From positions 19,986 to 83,985 of the forward strand of contig JAHBNG010000058.1 in assembly GCA_019217005.1 (NCBI GenBank): 64,000 bases of DNA, read 5' to 3'. The position numbers were made by a program, and so were the translations under genes. The DNA is from Chloroflexi bacterium TSY. Lineage in GTDB: Bacteria; Chloroflexota; Anaerolineae; Caldilineales; Caldilineaceae. Positions 9,642 through 18,854 of this stretch are shown here, piece after piece; position 1 is the stretch's first letter, and every line of letters starts with the position of its first letter. The notes beneath the pieces were generated by a model. It saw only the letters and a program-made list of their open reading frames with translations, searched no databases and had not been told where the DNA came from.

Positions 9642-9726
9642 CTTTATATTGAGTCGATTTGAGCCGATTACATTTTCTAATGGCCAGTAATTGTGCTTAA
9701 ACCCTTGTATAGTATTGATGTCACCT

Positions 9727-9758
9727 GATTATAGACTATAGTCTGTAGTCTATAATCA
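9727..9758. promoter_or_regulatory. Short AT-rich palindrome upstream of TPR gene
   Basis: GATTATAGACTA and TAGTCTATAATC form a perfect 12-bp inverted repeat around an 8-base loop, 86 bases upstream of the TPR regulator's ATG. It could be an operator for autoregulation; there is no T-run to suggest a terminator. Confidence 0.4.
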
Positions 9759-9849
9759 AGATTTGGCCACAAAAAGACATTGTTTCAGCCAATGAACTGG
9801 GCGGTATCCCAAATTATGCATAAATTCGCTTTTGCTCTGAGAGACTAAG

Positions 9850-9927
9850 AACCTATCCGAAAAGTGGTTGTGAGTCCGACCAGCTTCTCGAGCGAGAATA
9901 GATCGCCACAGAACTTTTCGGATAAGC
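9850..9927. mobile_element. 78-bp MITE flanked by ACTAAG, copy 1
   Basis: Ends AACCTATCCGAAAAGT and ACTTTTCGGATAAGC are imperfect inverted repeats, flanked on both sides by ACTAAG (9844-9849, 9928-9933). A close copy of the same length is at 56599-56676 with the same flanks. The TATCCGAAAAGT end resembles ends of DDE insertion sequences. Non-coding. Confidence 0.7.
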
Positions 9928-10085
9928 ACTAAGTAACTTTTGCACAATCTGTGGCATACCACCATAAACTGAAGAGGCACAGTAGTCATATAGTTTCCCA
10001 TAAGAATTTTGTACCACGCCTCTCAGAGCAAAGACGGGGCAAAACTTTTCTGGGTAAGTATAGCCAGTAAAAAGGGAAAGAAATC

Positions 10086-12863
10086 ATGTATATTAGACCT
10101 GATTGTGTCATTCAAGATGCATCTGAAAACCAAAAGAACAAACCGATCAACATGATGAAACCTGAATCATATCTTCTAAAATCTTTCAAACGTAGAAGAC
10201 GGGTGTTTGTTGCATTTTCTTTCACCGTCATCAAACTTACTATTCTACTTGCTCTTATCCAAGGAACCAATTCCTTTTCCATGCCGGGTTGGGCCGCTGA
10301 ATCAGAACGAGAACTTGGGTCGGCCATTGCCCTTGCCTCTTCATTCTCTACTTCCTCTGCCTCACCGCTCGACTGCGCAAACGTTACTGAAATTCCACAG
10401 CTCGAATGTGAAGCTCTGGCCAAATTATATCATCAGACATCTGGTCCAGAGTGGATGAACAATACCAACTGGCTCGTACGAAACGTAACTGTCTCAATCT
10501 GCGATTGGTATGGAGTCACCTGTGGAGATGGTCATGTGACTGAGTTGCTCCTATCAGCAAATGGATTAAAGGGCAAGCTCCCACTAGAGATCGGACGCCT
10601 GGCCAATCTGAAAACTTTGCATTTAGAGAACAATCTTCTGAACGGTAAATTGCCTCGATCAATCTGTCAGTTAGAAGCGACAGTCGTTGATGCAAACTTT
10701 GCCTACAATGGGCTCTATTCTCGACACTCGAGAGTCAAAGAATGCATGGCAAAGCTCGATCCTAACTGGAGCGATACACAAACGACTCCGCCAAGGAATC
10801 TCGCTATTACAAATATTACTGCCGAGTCAGTTACTCTGACTTGGGATCCGATTCCTTATATTGATGATAGTGGTGGCTATGAGATCGGCCTGGCGGATCA
10901 GTTTGGTGGTCCCTATACTCTTCATGGGCAGACCTCAAGTAAGAAAGTCTCTACTTATGTCGTTGATGATCTAAAGCCCGGTCAAACTTATTATATTGGA
11001 ATTCGAACATTCACAAATGCCCATGATGATCAACCAAATGATGTGATCAGTCCAGGCGTCGATCTTGCGGCTACGACAGATGCACAGGGTGAGAAAGTCC
11101 TCCTCATCACTTATTTCGCTGCCGACAATAATCTGTCTTCCTACATCAAACGGATTGTTGACCGCTTCCGACTGGGAACAACCCTCAATCCCAATGTAGT
11201 GGTCGTCATGTTGGCCGATGCATGGGGTGACAACAATACCCAAGTGGTGACAATTGAGAAGGGCTCTGTTCAATCACCCGACATGTCCAAAGAACCCTGG
11301 TGGGCCAACGAGCTAGACACAGCGGATCCTGAGGTGCTTGCTGCATTCCTCAACTTTGCTCGGTCAAATTATAGAGCTGATCGAACCGTGGTCTCCTTAA
11401 TCGGGCATGGGCTTGCATTGGCGCCGGATCTGGAATGGTCCGAGATAAGTGCTTCCGCATCTGTTGGTTCGCCCGTTGCCTCCTCAAAGGCTGGCGATTT
11501 ACCGGCCTTACCCATTGAGAGCGACTTTACACCTGGCGATCTAACAGACCACAGCTTTATGAGCACTGTCGGCATGGGGGCTGCGCTGCTCAAGGCAACT
11601 GATAATGGCAAGCAACCATTTGACGTTATCTTCTTTGATCAATGCTTTCAGGGTAACTTAGACACTTTATATGAAATCCATCAAGCAGCCGATGTCTTTA
11701 TTGCCTCACCAACCTATGGCTGGTTGGTAGCTGCTTATGGCAAATATGTAGTTCAATTGACGCCAAGTCTTTCGTCTGAAGAGATGGCCCAAAATATCAT
11801 CGACAGCTACCAAGGGACGTTAAATCAGCCTGGAACGCAGAATGATCAGCACCCCAACTCAATTTTCTGGGTGCGTGGTCAAGATATCCCGAAAATTGCC
11901 AACGCCGTTAGCACATTGGGCGATAAGTTGACTGCTGCCATGAACGGAGGCAGAAAAAACCAAATCCTCCAAGCTGCACTTGATGGGCAGTTTGTTGACA
12001 CAACCCGCTGTGGCAAGCAGAATTTTGAGCTAAATCCACCGGATGAATTGGTTGGAGCTGGTTCTTTGGCGCGGAACTTGCAAGTCGCATTTTCACCAAA
12101 CGACCCGTTTGGTGTCCACAATGCCGCGCAGGGGCTGCTCGATTCACTTGCGGGTATTGAAAGTCGTTCTTTAACAGGCAATCCACACGTTGCACCCGAT
12201 GTAACCTGGAACTATACAGACACAATCACAATTCTCGCACCCATCCGACCCAATGTGCCGCCCCAACTGGCGTGGCGCCATACGGTCTACCGGGCAGATG
12301 TTCCATTTCAGGTAAATTGGACGGTCGATCCTTCACAAAAGGTCTCCGTCACCTCGAGCTTTGCCTTTGTTCGGGACCATCAGTGGGATGAGTTCCTCGC
12401 CGGTTGGTACGATGATTTGACGCCGACCGTCGGTGAATGGTGCCACTACATGCCGCCCAAACGTGTGATCATTGAGGACGTTGAGCCGCTTTCTCTAACG
12501 GTTGAAATTGTTGACAAGATCATCCCCAACCCTGCTGGATCAGAGCCTGTTAAGCACATCAATACGGGTGGGCAAACCGCTCTGCAACTGGAGTGGACCG
12601 AAACAGATGATGAAGACACGACAGGATACTCCATCTATTCAGAAGGGCCTTTAGATTTAAGTTGGTCCCTTTTGGCAACTGTCCCGCCGACTCAAACAAC
12701 TTTGGCCTTGAACAACCTTCATGTGGGGGGCTATCGATTTGCTGTGCTTGCGGAAGATATCAATGAATTATTTGTTGCTCAGTCTAATCAGGTCCAGATA
12801 GAAATTCCCAACGTGATTGGAGAAGGCGAGCCACGTATTTATCTGCCTGCTCTATTGCGCTAA
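10086..12863 (+). CDS. Secreted clostripain-family (C11) peptidase with LRR and FN3 domains
   Basis: 925 residues. A basic N-terminus then a hydrophobic segment (about 40-62) form a signal. Residues about 98-200 are plant-style leucine-rich repeats with a capping motif (CDWYGVTCGDGHVTELLLS, LKGKLPLEIGRLANLKTLHL). A fibronectin-III-like domain follows (about 237-325). The C11 peptidase core has the His in SLIGHGLAL and the Cys in FFDQCFQGNLD, a caspase-like dyad. A second FN3-like region precedes the terminal IYLPALLR, similar to the YLP-type tails seen on many Chloroflexota exoproteins. An internal Met at codon 23 is an alternative start. A hairpin terminator follows. Confidence 0.85.
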   Translation: MYIRPDCVIQDASENQKNKPINMMKPESYLLKSFKRRRRVFVAFSFTVIKLTILLALIQGTNSFSMPGWAAESERELGSAIALASSFSTSSASPLDCANVTEIPQLECEALAKLYHQTSGPEWMNNTNWLVRNVTVSICDWYGVTCGDGHVTELLLSANGLKGKLPLEIGRLANLKTLHLENNLLNGKLPRSICQLEATVVDANFAYNGLYSRHSRVKECMAKLDPNWSDTQTTPPRNLAITNITAESVTLTWDPIPYIDDSGGYEIGLADQFGGPYTLHGQTSSKKVSTYVVDDLKPGQTYYIGIRTFTNAHDDQPNDVISPGVDLAATTDAQGEKVLLITYFAADNNLSSYIKRIVDRFRLGTTLNPNVVVVMLADAWGDNNTQVVTIEKGSVQSPDMSKEPWWANELDTADPEVLAAFLNFARSNYRADRTVVSLIGHGLALAPDLEWSEISASASVGSPVASSKAGDLPALPIESDFTPGDLTDHSFMSTVGMGAALLKATDNGKQPFDVIFFDQCFQGNLDTLYEIHQAADVFIASPTYGWLVAAYGKYVVQLTPSLSSEEMAQNIIDSYQGTLNQPGTQNDQHPNSIFWVRGQDIPKIANAVSTLGDKLTAAMNGGRKNQILQAALDGQFVDTTRCGKQNFELNPPDELVGAGSLARNLQVAFSPNDPFGVHNAAQGLLDSLAGIESRSLTGNPHVAPDVTWNYTDTITILAPIRPNVPPQLAWRHTVYRADVPFQVNWTVDPSQKVSVTSSFAFVRDHQWDEFLAGWYDDLTPTVGEWCHYMPPKRVIIEDVEPLSLTVEIVDKIIPNPAGSEPVKHINTGGQTALQLEWTETDDEDTTGYSIYSEGPLDLSWSLLATVPPTQTTLALNNLHVGGYRFAVLAEDINELFVAQSNQVQIEIPNVIGEGEPRIYLPALLR

Positions 12864-12883
12864 TATTCAGTTGGATAGAATCA

Positions 12884-12957
12884 ACCTTCCCGAAAGGGGC
12901 AAGAATCGTCGCTCACCTGAGACGATGTCTGACCTCGTTTGGGAAGGTGTATCTTTT
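12884..12957 (+). terminator. Terminator of the C11 peptidase gene
   Basis: ACCTTCCCGAAA (about 12884-12895) pairs with TTTGGGAAGGT (12939-12949) and is followed by ATCTTTTTT. The long loop is unusual, but stem plus T-run directly after the stop at 12863 supports termination. Confidence 0.6.
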
Positions 12958-12994
12958 TTATGATTGCCAGATTGAAGCAACGAAAGATAACCCG

Positions 12995-13285
12995 ATGTCT
13001 GCTGATCACTGTTTGGAACTACTTCGTCGCGCAATTCAAGATCAAAATGATTTGGCTTGGGATGCATGTATACAGCTTTTTCATCCGTTCGTCATGCGCA
13101 AAATATACGAGATTGCTCCTGATTGTCCCCCACAAGAGGCTGCCCATATTGCTTACCAAACACTTGGATCTTTTTATCGAGAGGTGGGTACTTCTGCGCA
13201 ACAAAACCGAATACTCAACTCTTTTGATACGGTCATTCATCGATTGCAGCGAGAGATAGAGCAGAATATCGCAGATCGTTCTTGA
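12995..13285 (+). CDS. Small protein resembling a sigma-70 region 2 start
   Basis: 96 residues from ATG 12995; an upstream in-frame ATG at 12947 lies in the terminator hairpin and is less likely. LELLRRAIQDQNDLAWDACI and LFHPFVMRKIYEI resemble the helical start of ECF-type sigma factors, with no region 4. It could be a truncated sigma gene or a stand-alone regulatory fragment. No strong Shine-Dalgarno. Function not assigned. Confidence 0.45.
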   Translation: MSADHCLELLRRAIQDQNDLAWDACIQLFHPFVMRKIYEIAPDCPPQEAAHIAYQTLGSFYREVGTSAQQNRILNSFDTVIHRLQREIEQNIADRS

Positions 13286-13641
13286 CTAATATTCAGAACA
13301 ACCCTTTCTGAAATTAGCCATTGTCCTGTCTCTCAGGTTAAAATATAGAATACATCTGCCAATCGTATACAAATCGAAGCCACTTATCCAATTATCGTCA
13401 TGACCTGTAGGCTTTCGGCTGATGAGTGAAACTGATAGTTGTAAAGAGAGGTTTTATGAAACAGCGTAAGATGTTCTTCGTCCGTCTGCCCTGAAAAAAA
13501 GGGCAGCAAGAGAAGAGAGAGAGGGGTTAAAGGCCGCGTTGAATAAGAAGCGGGTCCAAGTTGACCCGCCAGAGTGGGTGGCGTCGTTGCCTGTGCCCAA
13601 CGCAAATCAGTTGTAGTGAGCACCGTACTTAGGCGGTCGGT
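13286..13641. other. Intergenic, possible transposase debris
   Basis: No convincing gene. A short plus-strand frame ending about 13616 reads KKRVQVDPPEWVASLPVPN before a stop and looks like a degraded protein end, possibly transposase-derived. There is no start, and an upstream stop follows MKQRKMFFVRLP. Left unassigned. Confidence 0.3.
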
Positions 13642-13667
13642 GGGGGTGGTTCAAAATTAGGTTTACA
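13642..13667 (+). mobile_element. Solo left end of the 155-bp MITE
   Basis: GGGGTGGTTCAAAATTAGG followed by TTTACA equals the first 25 or so bases of the A-type 155-bp element at 26846, then the match stops. No right end is nearby, so this is a truncated remnant just before the thermonuclease gene. Its upstream ATG at 13669 is therefore unlikely to be the true start of that gene. Confidence 0.7.
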
Positions 13668-13812
13668 AATGCCGGTGGCTCATCACTCACGGCAAGTATT
13701 TTGTATACCGGACCTGCTAGCCGTCGACCTCTCTCTTCTCGAATCACCTCAGACAGTGACGACCTTTTCAACGTTGTATCTTTCCTCATGTTCTTATATA
13801 GAGTACCGCGCC

Positions 13813-14973
13813 ATGCCTCCAAAGAAAAATGTCAAACCCAAGAAAAGTAGATTCCGCAGTTGTATAAACATTGTGTTGGGCTTAGTCGGACTGATGGTAG
13901 TCTACAGTGTTATTGATAATCTGGTTGGTGAGCCAGACGATACATCGTCAACGAGTATCGACACAGAACTTGCCGCTAGCTTGGATACTGCTAACAATCC
14001 TGCGCCCACCAATACACTTTCTCCGACAGACACACAAGCCCCCACCAGTACACCGACTGCCCTATCAGAATCGGTAGATAGTCTATCAATACCTACATCA
14101 CCTACATCATTGCCTACTAACACATTAGCACCCCCGCCAACGCCTGCACAGAATCCCCTAGGCCAGCCAGCACAAGTGACCAACATTGTGGATGGTGACA
14201 CGATAGATGTTGTGATCAACGGAACAACTTATCGCGTCCGCTATATCCTGATCGATACACCAGAACGAGGCGACAACTACTTCAATGAAGCGACAGAGGC
14301 AAATCGCCAATTAGTGGGTGGCAAGATCGTGTATTTGCAAAAGGACGTAAGCGAGACTGATCGTTTTGGTCGGCTGCTTCGCTATATCTACCTTGATGAC
14401 GGCACGTTTGTCAACGCTGAGATGGTACGCCGCGGGCTGGCTGTGCTGTCCACATATCCACCCGATGTGAGCAAGGAAGCCGAGATTCGCGCAGCACAGC
14501 AACAGGCGGTTGCGGCAGAGGTAAGGATATGGTCACAACCCGTTGGCCCTGTGGCAAACCGAAACTCCAACCTACGTGGTGGTCCTGGGACGAACTATGC
14601 GATTGTTGGCAGCGCACAAGGTAGTCAAGCCCTGAATGTCGTCGCTCGTAACACAGCAGGTGATTGGTATCAATTGGATAACGGTGCATGGATTGCTGCC
14701 TTCCTCGTTGACAATGCGCCAGATTCTTTGCCTATTATTATAGAGCCACCTACGCTACAGCCGACACCACCACCACCAACAACAGCAACTCTGTTACCTG
14801 CACCAGTGCAACAGAGCAGAGGCAATTGCGATCCATCCTATCCTACCGTATGCATTCCCCCTTCGCCACCAGATTTGGATTGCGGTGAAATTCCATATCG
14901 TCGGTTCCAAGTGATAGGCTCTGATCCACATCGATTTGATGGTGATAATGATGGAATTGGGTGTGAGCGATGA
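13813..14973 (+). CDS. Membrane-anchored thermonuclease with SH3b and Excalibur domains
   Basis: 386 residues. A basic start is followed by one membrane segment (about residues 20-38) and a Thr/Pro/Ser-rich spacer. Then comes a staphylococcal-nuclease domain: [42 protein letters not shown], with the usual Asp, Arg and Glu residues. An SH3b domain follows ([16 protein letters not shown]) and a Cys-containing Excalibur motif closes it ([22 protein letters not shown]). Probably an extracellular, Ca-dependent nuclease tethered to the membrane or wall. Start chosen close to the anchor segment. A terminator follows. Confidence 0.85.
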   Translation: MPPKKNVKPKKSRFRSCINIVLGLVGLMVVYSVIDNLVGEPDDTSSTSIDTELAASLDTANNPAPTNTLSPTDTQAPTSTPTALSESVDSLSIPTSPTSLPTNTLAPPPTPAQNPLGQPAQVTNIVDGDTIDVVINGTTYRVRYILIDTPERGDNYFNEATEANRQLVGGKIVYLQKDVSETDRFGRLLRYIYLDDGTFVNAEMVRRGLAVLSTYPPDVSKEAEIRAAQQQAVAAEVRIWSQPVGPVANRNSNLRGGPGTNYAIVGSAQGSQALNVVARNTAGDWYQLDNGAWIAAFLVDNAPDSLPIIIEPPTLQPTPPPPTTATLLPAPVQQSRGNCDPSYPTVCIPPSPPDLDCGEIPYRRFQVIGSDPHRFDGDNDGIGCER

Positions 14974-14990
14974 TAAGAGCAAAACATATA

Positions 14991-15022
14991 GCCCAACCCA
15001 GGTAGGTTGGCTTTTCTTTCTA
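14991..15022 (+). terminator. Rho-independent terminator
   Basis: AGCCCAACC and GGTTGGCT form a stem with a short loop, followed by TTTTCTTT, 18 bases after the thermonuclease stop. Confidence 0.75.
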
Positions 15023-15196
15023 CGTAGAATAGTTTTGAAGCTCAGATCGACATCTAGGCATCCTTCTATATCTCTTGCCGTCCACATCCTGAGTGGGAAA
15101 TTGATCCAATAAAGATTTGAATATATCGTATACAGGCGTAGATACGGGTCGTGGATGACGATAAGCATAGTATGCTGACGCGAGTAGGAGAAAGTT

Positions 15197-15475
15197 TGTG
15201 GGGATTCGTCAGGCGCGAGGACATGTGGCTCATGGGCCGCTGGAAAAACGAGCACCTAAAAGCCAGATGCTTCTCAGTATGACAGGCAAGGAACGCTACA
15301 TGAGTAATATTCTAGTTGAACGTCTCTGGTGCACTCTCAAGGACTATCCAACTGTCCCTGCTCTATATTCTGACCTGGGAACTTAACCTCTATGATCATC
15401 TACGTCTTCACCAGAGTCCTAGCTATCGCACTCCTGTAGAACTCTATTTGGGGCACAACACTTTTTTCCTGTTGC
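15197..15475 (+). pseudogene. IS3-family transposase remnant
   Basis: A plus-strand reading gives SMTGKERYMSNILVERLW followed by CTLKDY. This matches the DDE-domain end of IS3 OrfB proteins (SMTGKG...N...VERLWRSLK). After a stop and a shift it continues LYDHLRLHQSPSYRTPVELY, matching the usual C-terminus (HQSLGYRTP.E.Y). About 90 codons of two frames remain. No terminal repeats found. Dead fragment. Confidence 0.7.
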
Positions 15476-15908
15476 CTAATTTTCTCTGACGACAGAACCA
15501 TTTTATCAAGACGGCAGATTTTCTTCTCTTTTTAATTCTATAAAAAATTTCGACCTGTGCAGTTAAACTTCTTTGGCAAAATGCTTCTGCTTTGAGGAAC
15601 ACTTTGACAGAAAAAAGAGCAAGGTTAATCACGCTTTATGTCTGCTTGTAACATGTTGAGATTCCTTTTCTATTAGGATGTAATGCTACTTTATCACCCT
15701 GGTTATATTGTTCTTATGTCTACTTCCATATGCCTTATTTATATCTATCTCTGGTCTTGACATTGGGGCCAACTATAAACTATTATGAAAAATGGTGAGT
15801 ATTAAGGTTGAGTATCTTGCGTTCGAAGTCAGTGTTTGGTGAGTTCGCCGAGATTTCAAAAATGATATTGTTGGCTACAACAGCTTTCAATTGATACATA
15901 GGAGATTA
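15476..15908. other. AT-rich gene-free stretch
   Basis: No ORF with protein-like composition, no repeat shared with the rest of the window and no clear hairpin. It probably carries the promoter of the orphan gene that starts at 15909. Confidence 0.4.
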
Positions 15909-16640
15909 ATGCAAGTGAAATCTTACAATCGTGTTGTATCGAGTGATCCATTACAACAGTCAATCCCTAGCGAAAGCGTTTCGCCGTTCGCATCCACTGA
16001 ATTACCACAAGATATCGTACGGCCTGAATTAGTTAGCGAAGATATTCAGCATCTTATCGAATCTAATGGCTTCGATGCCTACGTAAGACTAGCGCATCCA
16101 ACACCAGACAAATCCAATAAATTTTTTAGGTGGATAGCGGAATTAGCTATAAAAGTAACTGCAGTAACATTTGTTGGTTGGCCTTTTGCAATTGCATTAA
16201 TCGGGATGGACATAATTGTATTTGGAAAACGAAATCTGTTCCAATTTGGATTATCTGCTCTAGGAGCTTCTACAGTGGAAAGTGTGCTTACGGATGTAGT
16301 TATAGGTAGCACCAACGATCTCCTAATCCAGGGAGAATACGATGTACTGGCAATTCCCACATCTCAAGAAGTTGCATATTCTGATCCGACAGAGCTTTGT
16401 GGCTTGATGAGAGGTGAGCTGAACGGTGTTGATACAGAACCTTATACTTACGAGCCTATGGCAGAGAATGAGATGCCGCTGTTGGACGAATTTGCTAATA
16501 ATTTCATATCAGGCATTGCCACTGATTCTGTCGAGAATGTGGTAAATTCGGTTCAGAGCACCAAGCATAATTCACGGCAAGCTGACGAAAAAGAAAAATG
16601 GACAGCAGCACAGCGGCATATGACACAAGGGATGAGATGA
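15909..16640 (+). CDS. Orphan protein with a short hydrophobic core
   Basis: 243 residues from ATG 15909, chosen because AGGAG sits 5 bases upstream; a TTG at 15891 is in frame but inside that site. One or two membrane-spanning stretches lie at about residues 78-105 (LAIKVTAVTFVGWPFAIALIG). The remainder is acidic and Ser/Asn-rich. No family recognised. It stands alone next to the group II intron block. Confidence 0.55.
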   Translation: MQVKSYNRVVSSDPLQQSIPSESVSPFASTELPQDIVRPELVSEDIQHLIESNGFDAYVRLAHPTPDKSNKFFRWIAELAIKVTAVTFVGWPFAIALIGMDIIVFGKRNLFQFGLSALGASTVESVLTDVVIGSTNDLLIQGEYDVLAIPTSQEVAYSDPTELCGLMRGELNGVDTEPYTYEPMAENEMPLLDEFANNFISGIATDSVENVVNSVQSTKHNSRQADEKEKWTAAQRHMTQGMR

Positions 16641-17001
16641 GTAGCTTATTCGTCGATGTAATACGTGTAAATTTTTTTATCGACCTTTCAACGCATAAGG
16701 TGCTATGAGGTATAGCGACCGTCCTTGACATTACTTCATAGGTTTTATCTGATACCTAAATTTTGCGCATTACACTGAGGAGTTATTCTCTACTGGTACG
16801 GTCAAATCAACTCAATGTAATCAGTTAATTGAAGCAGTCGAACACGTCATTTAAGTCACAAATTTAAGAGAAACTTTTCGAACAAATGTGCGCCTCAGTA
16901 TAATTCGTAAAATTTAGGTGATTATTAGGGTAGGGTAGGCAGCCGACGAGGTTGCCTCGATGGGCACTTTTTCGACTGCCTCCCTCCGAACCGGACGTGC
17001 G

Positions 17002-17748
17002 GTCGAGTAAGAGGCCAGCGAGCAGCCCGTGGAATACACGTCGCTTCTCCAACCCCTCCTCGCCAAACCACGCATGAGCGATTTCCGTCTCACGTGGCTT
17101 TCCAGTGGTCAATGTTGCCTAGCGGCAATTGATAATCAGTGCCAGTATGGCGATTCGCATCACGCGTACCTCATGGCTACTGATTATCTGACCACCTGTT
17201 CGACTTCCCCCACCCTTCCCCTTTACTGGCTCACGCGTTCAGGGGTTATCGGGCCAACGGCACACATTACAGTCCGTCTGTGTCGTCTTCATTACAAAGG
17301 CGCATTTGGGTACTATTCGAACTCCGTCATCTTGGGCCTCTCGGCCTGTAGACGATCCCATGTTCCACTACTGAGAAACGTTTCTAGAGCGACTTAGGTC
17401 TCCCATTCATGCCCTTGAATGCGTTCACGACGCATCGTCCATCCGTCAGGGTGTATCATAGACGAAAGTGAATCTATGACTACGGATGGCATCGGTGTAC
17501 AGGCGTGCTACCGACGAGTGTGCGGTTCCACCACTGGACATTGGGATTCAAGCAATGGCAGCCTTGACCTTATCACTCAGGCGTTGCGGGGCTGCCTAGC
17601 ATACACGCCTTCTGCCGTCCCCCGCTTTACAAACATGCTCTTGTCCCCTCGCCCTTTCGGGTCTAGGTAAGTCGTTCACCTCGGCGTCTTTTACCCTGAA
17701 CGCCGACTACCTTCAGTAGCAATTCTCTCAGTGCGTGACATGGCGCAC
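17002..17748 (-). mobile_element. ORF-less group II intron inside domain V
   Basis: 747 nt, from GTGCGCC (17748) to a terminal AC (17003-17002). It codes for no protein. It has its own domain V at 17065-17100: AAGCCACG/CGTGGTTT outer stem, TGAG/CTCA inner stem, GGAAA loop. A domain VI-like stem follows before the 3' end. Same orientation as the other two introns. It presumably depends on a reverse transcriptase supplied in trans, for example the intact one nearby. Confidence 0.75.
17065..17100 (-). ncRNA. Domain V of the ORF-less intron
   Basis: On the minus strand, AAGCCACG pairs with CGTGGTTT, a two-base bulge separates the inner TGAG/CTCA stem, and the cap is ACGGAAATCG. This fits the conserved group II catalytic hairpin and lies about 65 nt from the predicted 3' splice site. 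Confidence 0.7.
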
Positions 17749-18771
17749 CCTTTGAGCGCATCCGGCTCTCTAGAACTCAAGCGTAAATATTGGGAGTGGG
17801 TTTACCGGCATGGATGTTGACATGACATGTTCTGCAGACGACGATTGTCTTGCGATGCAGAGCAATCATGCGTTTGACCCATTCAGGTTTCTCTTTCCGA
17901 CCACGCCAGCGATGTTTGAGATTGGCCAGCTTGCGGACATGATGAACCTCGCAGTTGTCTTGAGAGCCGCACAACTGACAGAGATTGGCCTGTAATCTCT
18001 CGATGAGGTCAGTGCGTGAACTCAAAGGTACGTTTTGTCGCCCGATATCGTCGTCGAGAGTTTCGTTTCCTGGTTTGATGACAGTGAGTGGAATCGCACC
18101 CCAGTAGATAGAGCGAGTTCCTTTCTCGGTAGGCACTTCTACTTGAAGAGTCTTGTAGGTAATGCCATCGACCATTTGTGTTTCCTTGTATCGACGATAG
18201 ATATCAGTCACGCTGGTCTTGAACTTGTGTGCCAGTGTCTTGACTAGGGCAACTTCCATGATGTATTTGAGTTTTGCCAGTTGTCTGCGATCTGCCGCAT
18301 ACTTATAGTACTCGGCCAAGCCTCGGAATCGCTGTTGGTAAACATCGATGATCTGCGCATCTGAGTAGCAGAGCAGACCTGCTTCGTGAATCGGTTTACC
18401 CTTTCGTTGATACCGTTTGGCTATCTCATCGATGCGTCCATAAGGAATGCCAAGACGGATGCCGCCATTGATGCTGCGTTGTTTGGTTTGTATGTCTGAG
18501 CGAGCGGAGATTTTATGGTTCTCATGATAGACGCTGATATCGTATCCCAGGAATCGGGCCTGTTCTGTTCGAGCGTGTGTTTTTGACAAAAAGAAGCGTG
18601 AGTAATGAGTGTTTTCTCATCGTTCATTTTCAGGTGTAGGTGATTCCACAGAAAGCGGTCGAGTGCCGCTTTGATGGCAATCGCTTCTGATTTGGGACCG
18701 ATGAAACCCAGTAGAAAGTGGGATCGACCGCCGGCGCACAGAGCAACCTGTGTTTCCAACGGTCTTCCCCC

Positions 18772-18806
18772 AAACCCGCCGTGCCGGTTTCCGTAGCAGC
18801 GGGCTT
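18772..18806 (-). ncRNA. Domain V of the inner intron
   Basis: On the minus strand, AAGCCCGC pairs with GCGGGTTT; an inner TGC..CGG stem carries a GGAAAC cap. It sits about 50 nt from the 3' splice site, as expected. Confidence 0.7.
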
Positions 18807-18854
18807 TCCCCTGACAAGTAGCCGTGTCTACTTGCCCCTCATCGTTGAGGAATC

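Larger units (their letters stand above)
16988..17768 (-). ncRNA. Split domain V of the outer intron
   Basis: The first 20 nt (17768-17749) begin GAGCCGGATGCG and end CTCAAAGG. The last 14 nt (17001-16988) are CGCACGTCCGGTTC. Joined across the 747-nt intron they give a 34-nt hairpin: GAGCCGGA pairs with TCCGGTTC, a 2-nt bulge, GCG with CGC, and a small apical loop. That is the canonical domain V length and shape. As it stands this catalytic core is interrupted. Confidence 0.8.

Noticed and set aside
14794..15255. A 153-codon minus-strand ORF across the end of the thermonuclease gene
   Set aside because: Overlaps a clear plus-strand gene, its terminator and an IS3 remnant on the opposite strand; composition is not convincing.
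16864..17112. An 82-codon minus-strand ORF starting MTTGKPRETEIAHAW
   Set aside because: It covers domains V-VI of the ORF-less intron and the end of the outer intron; such frames are a common by-product of group II ribozyme sequence.
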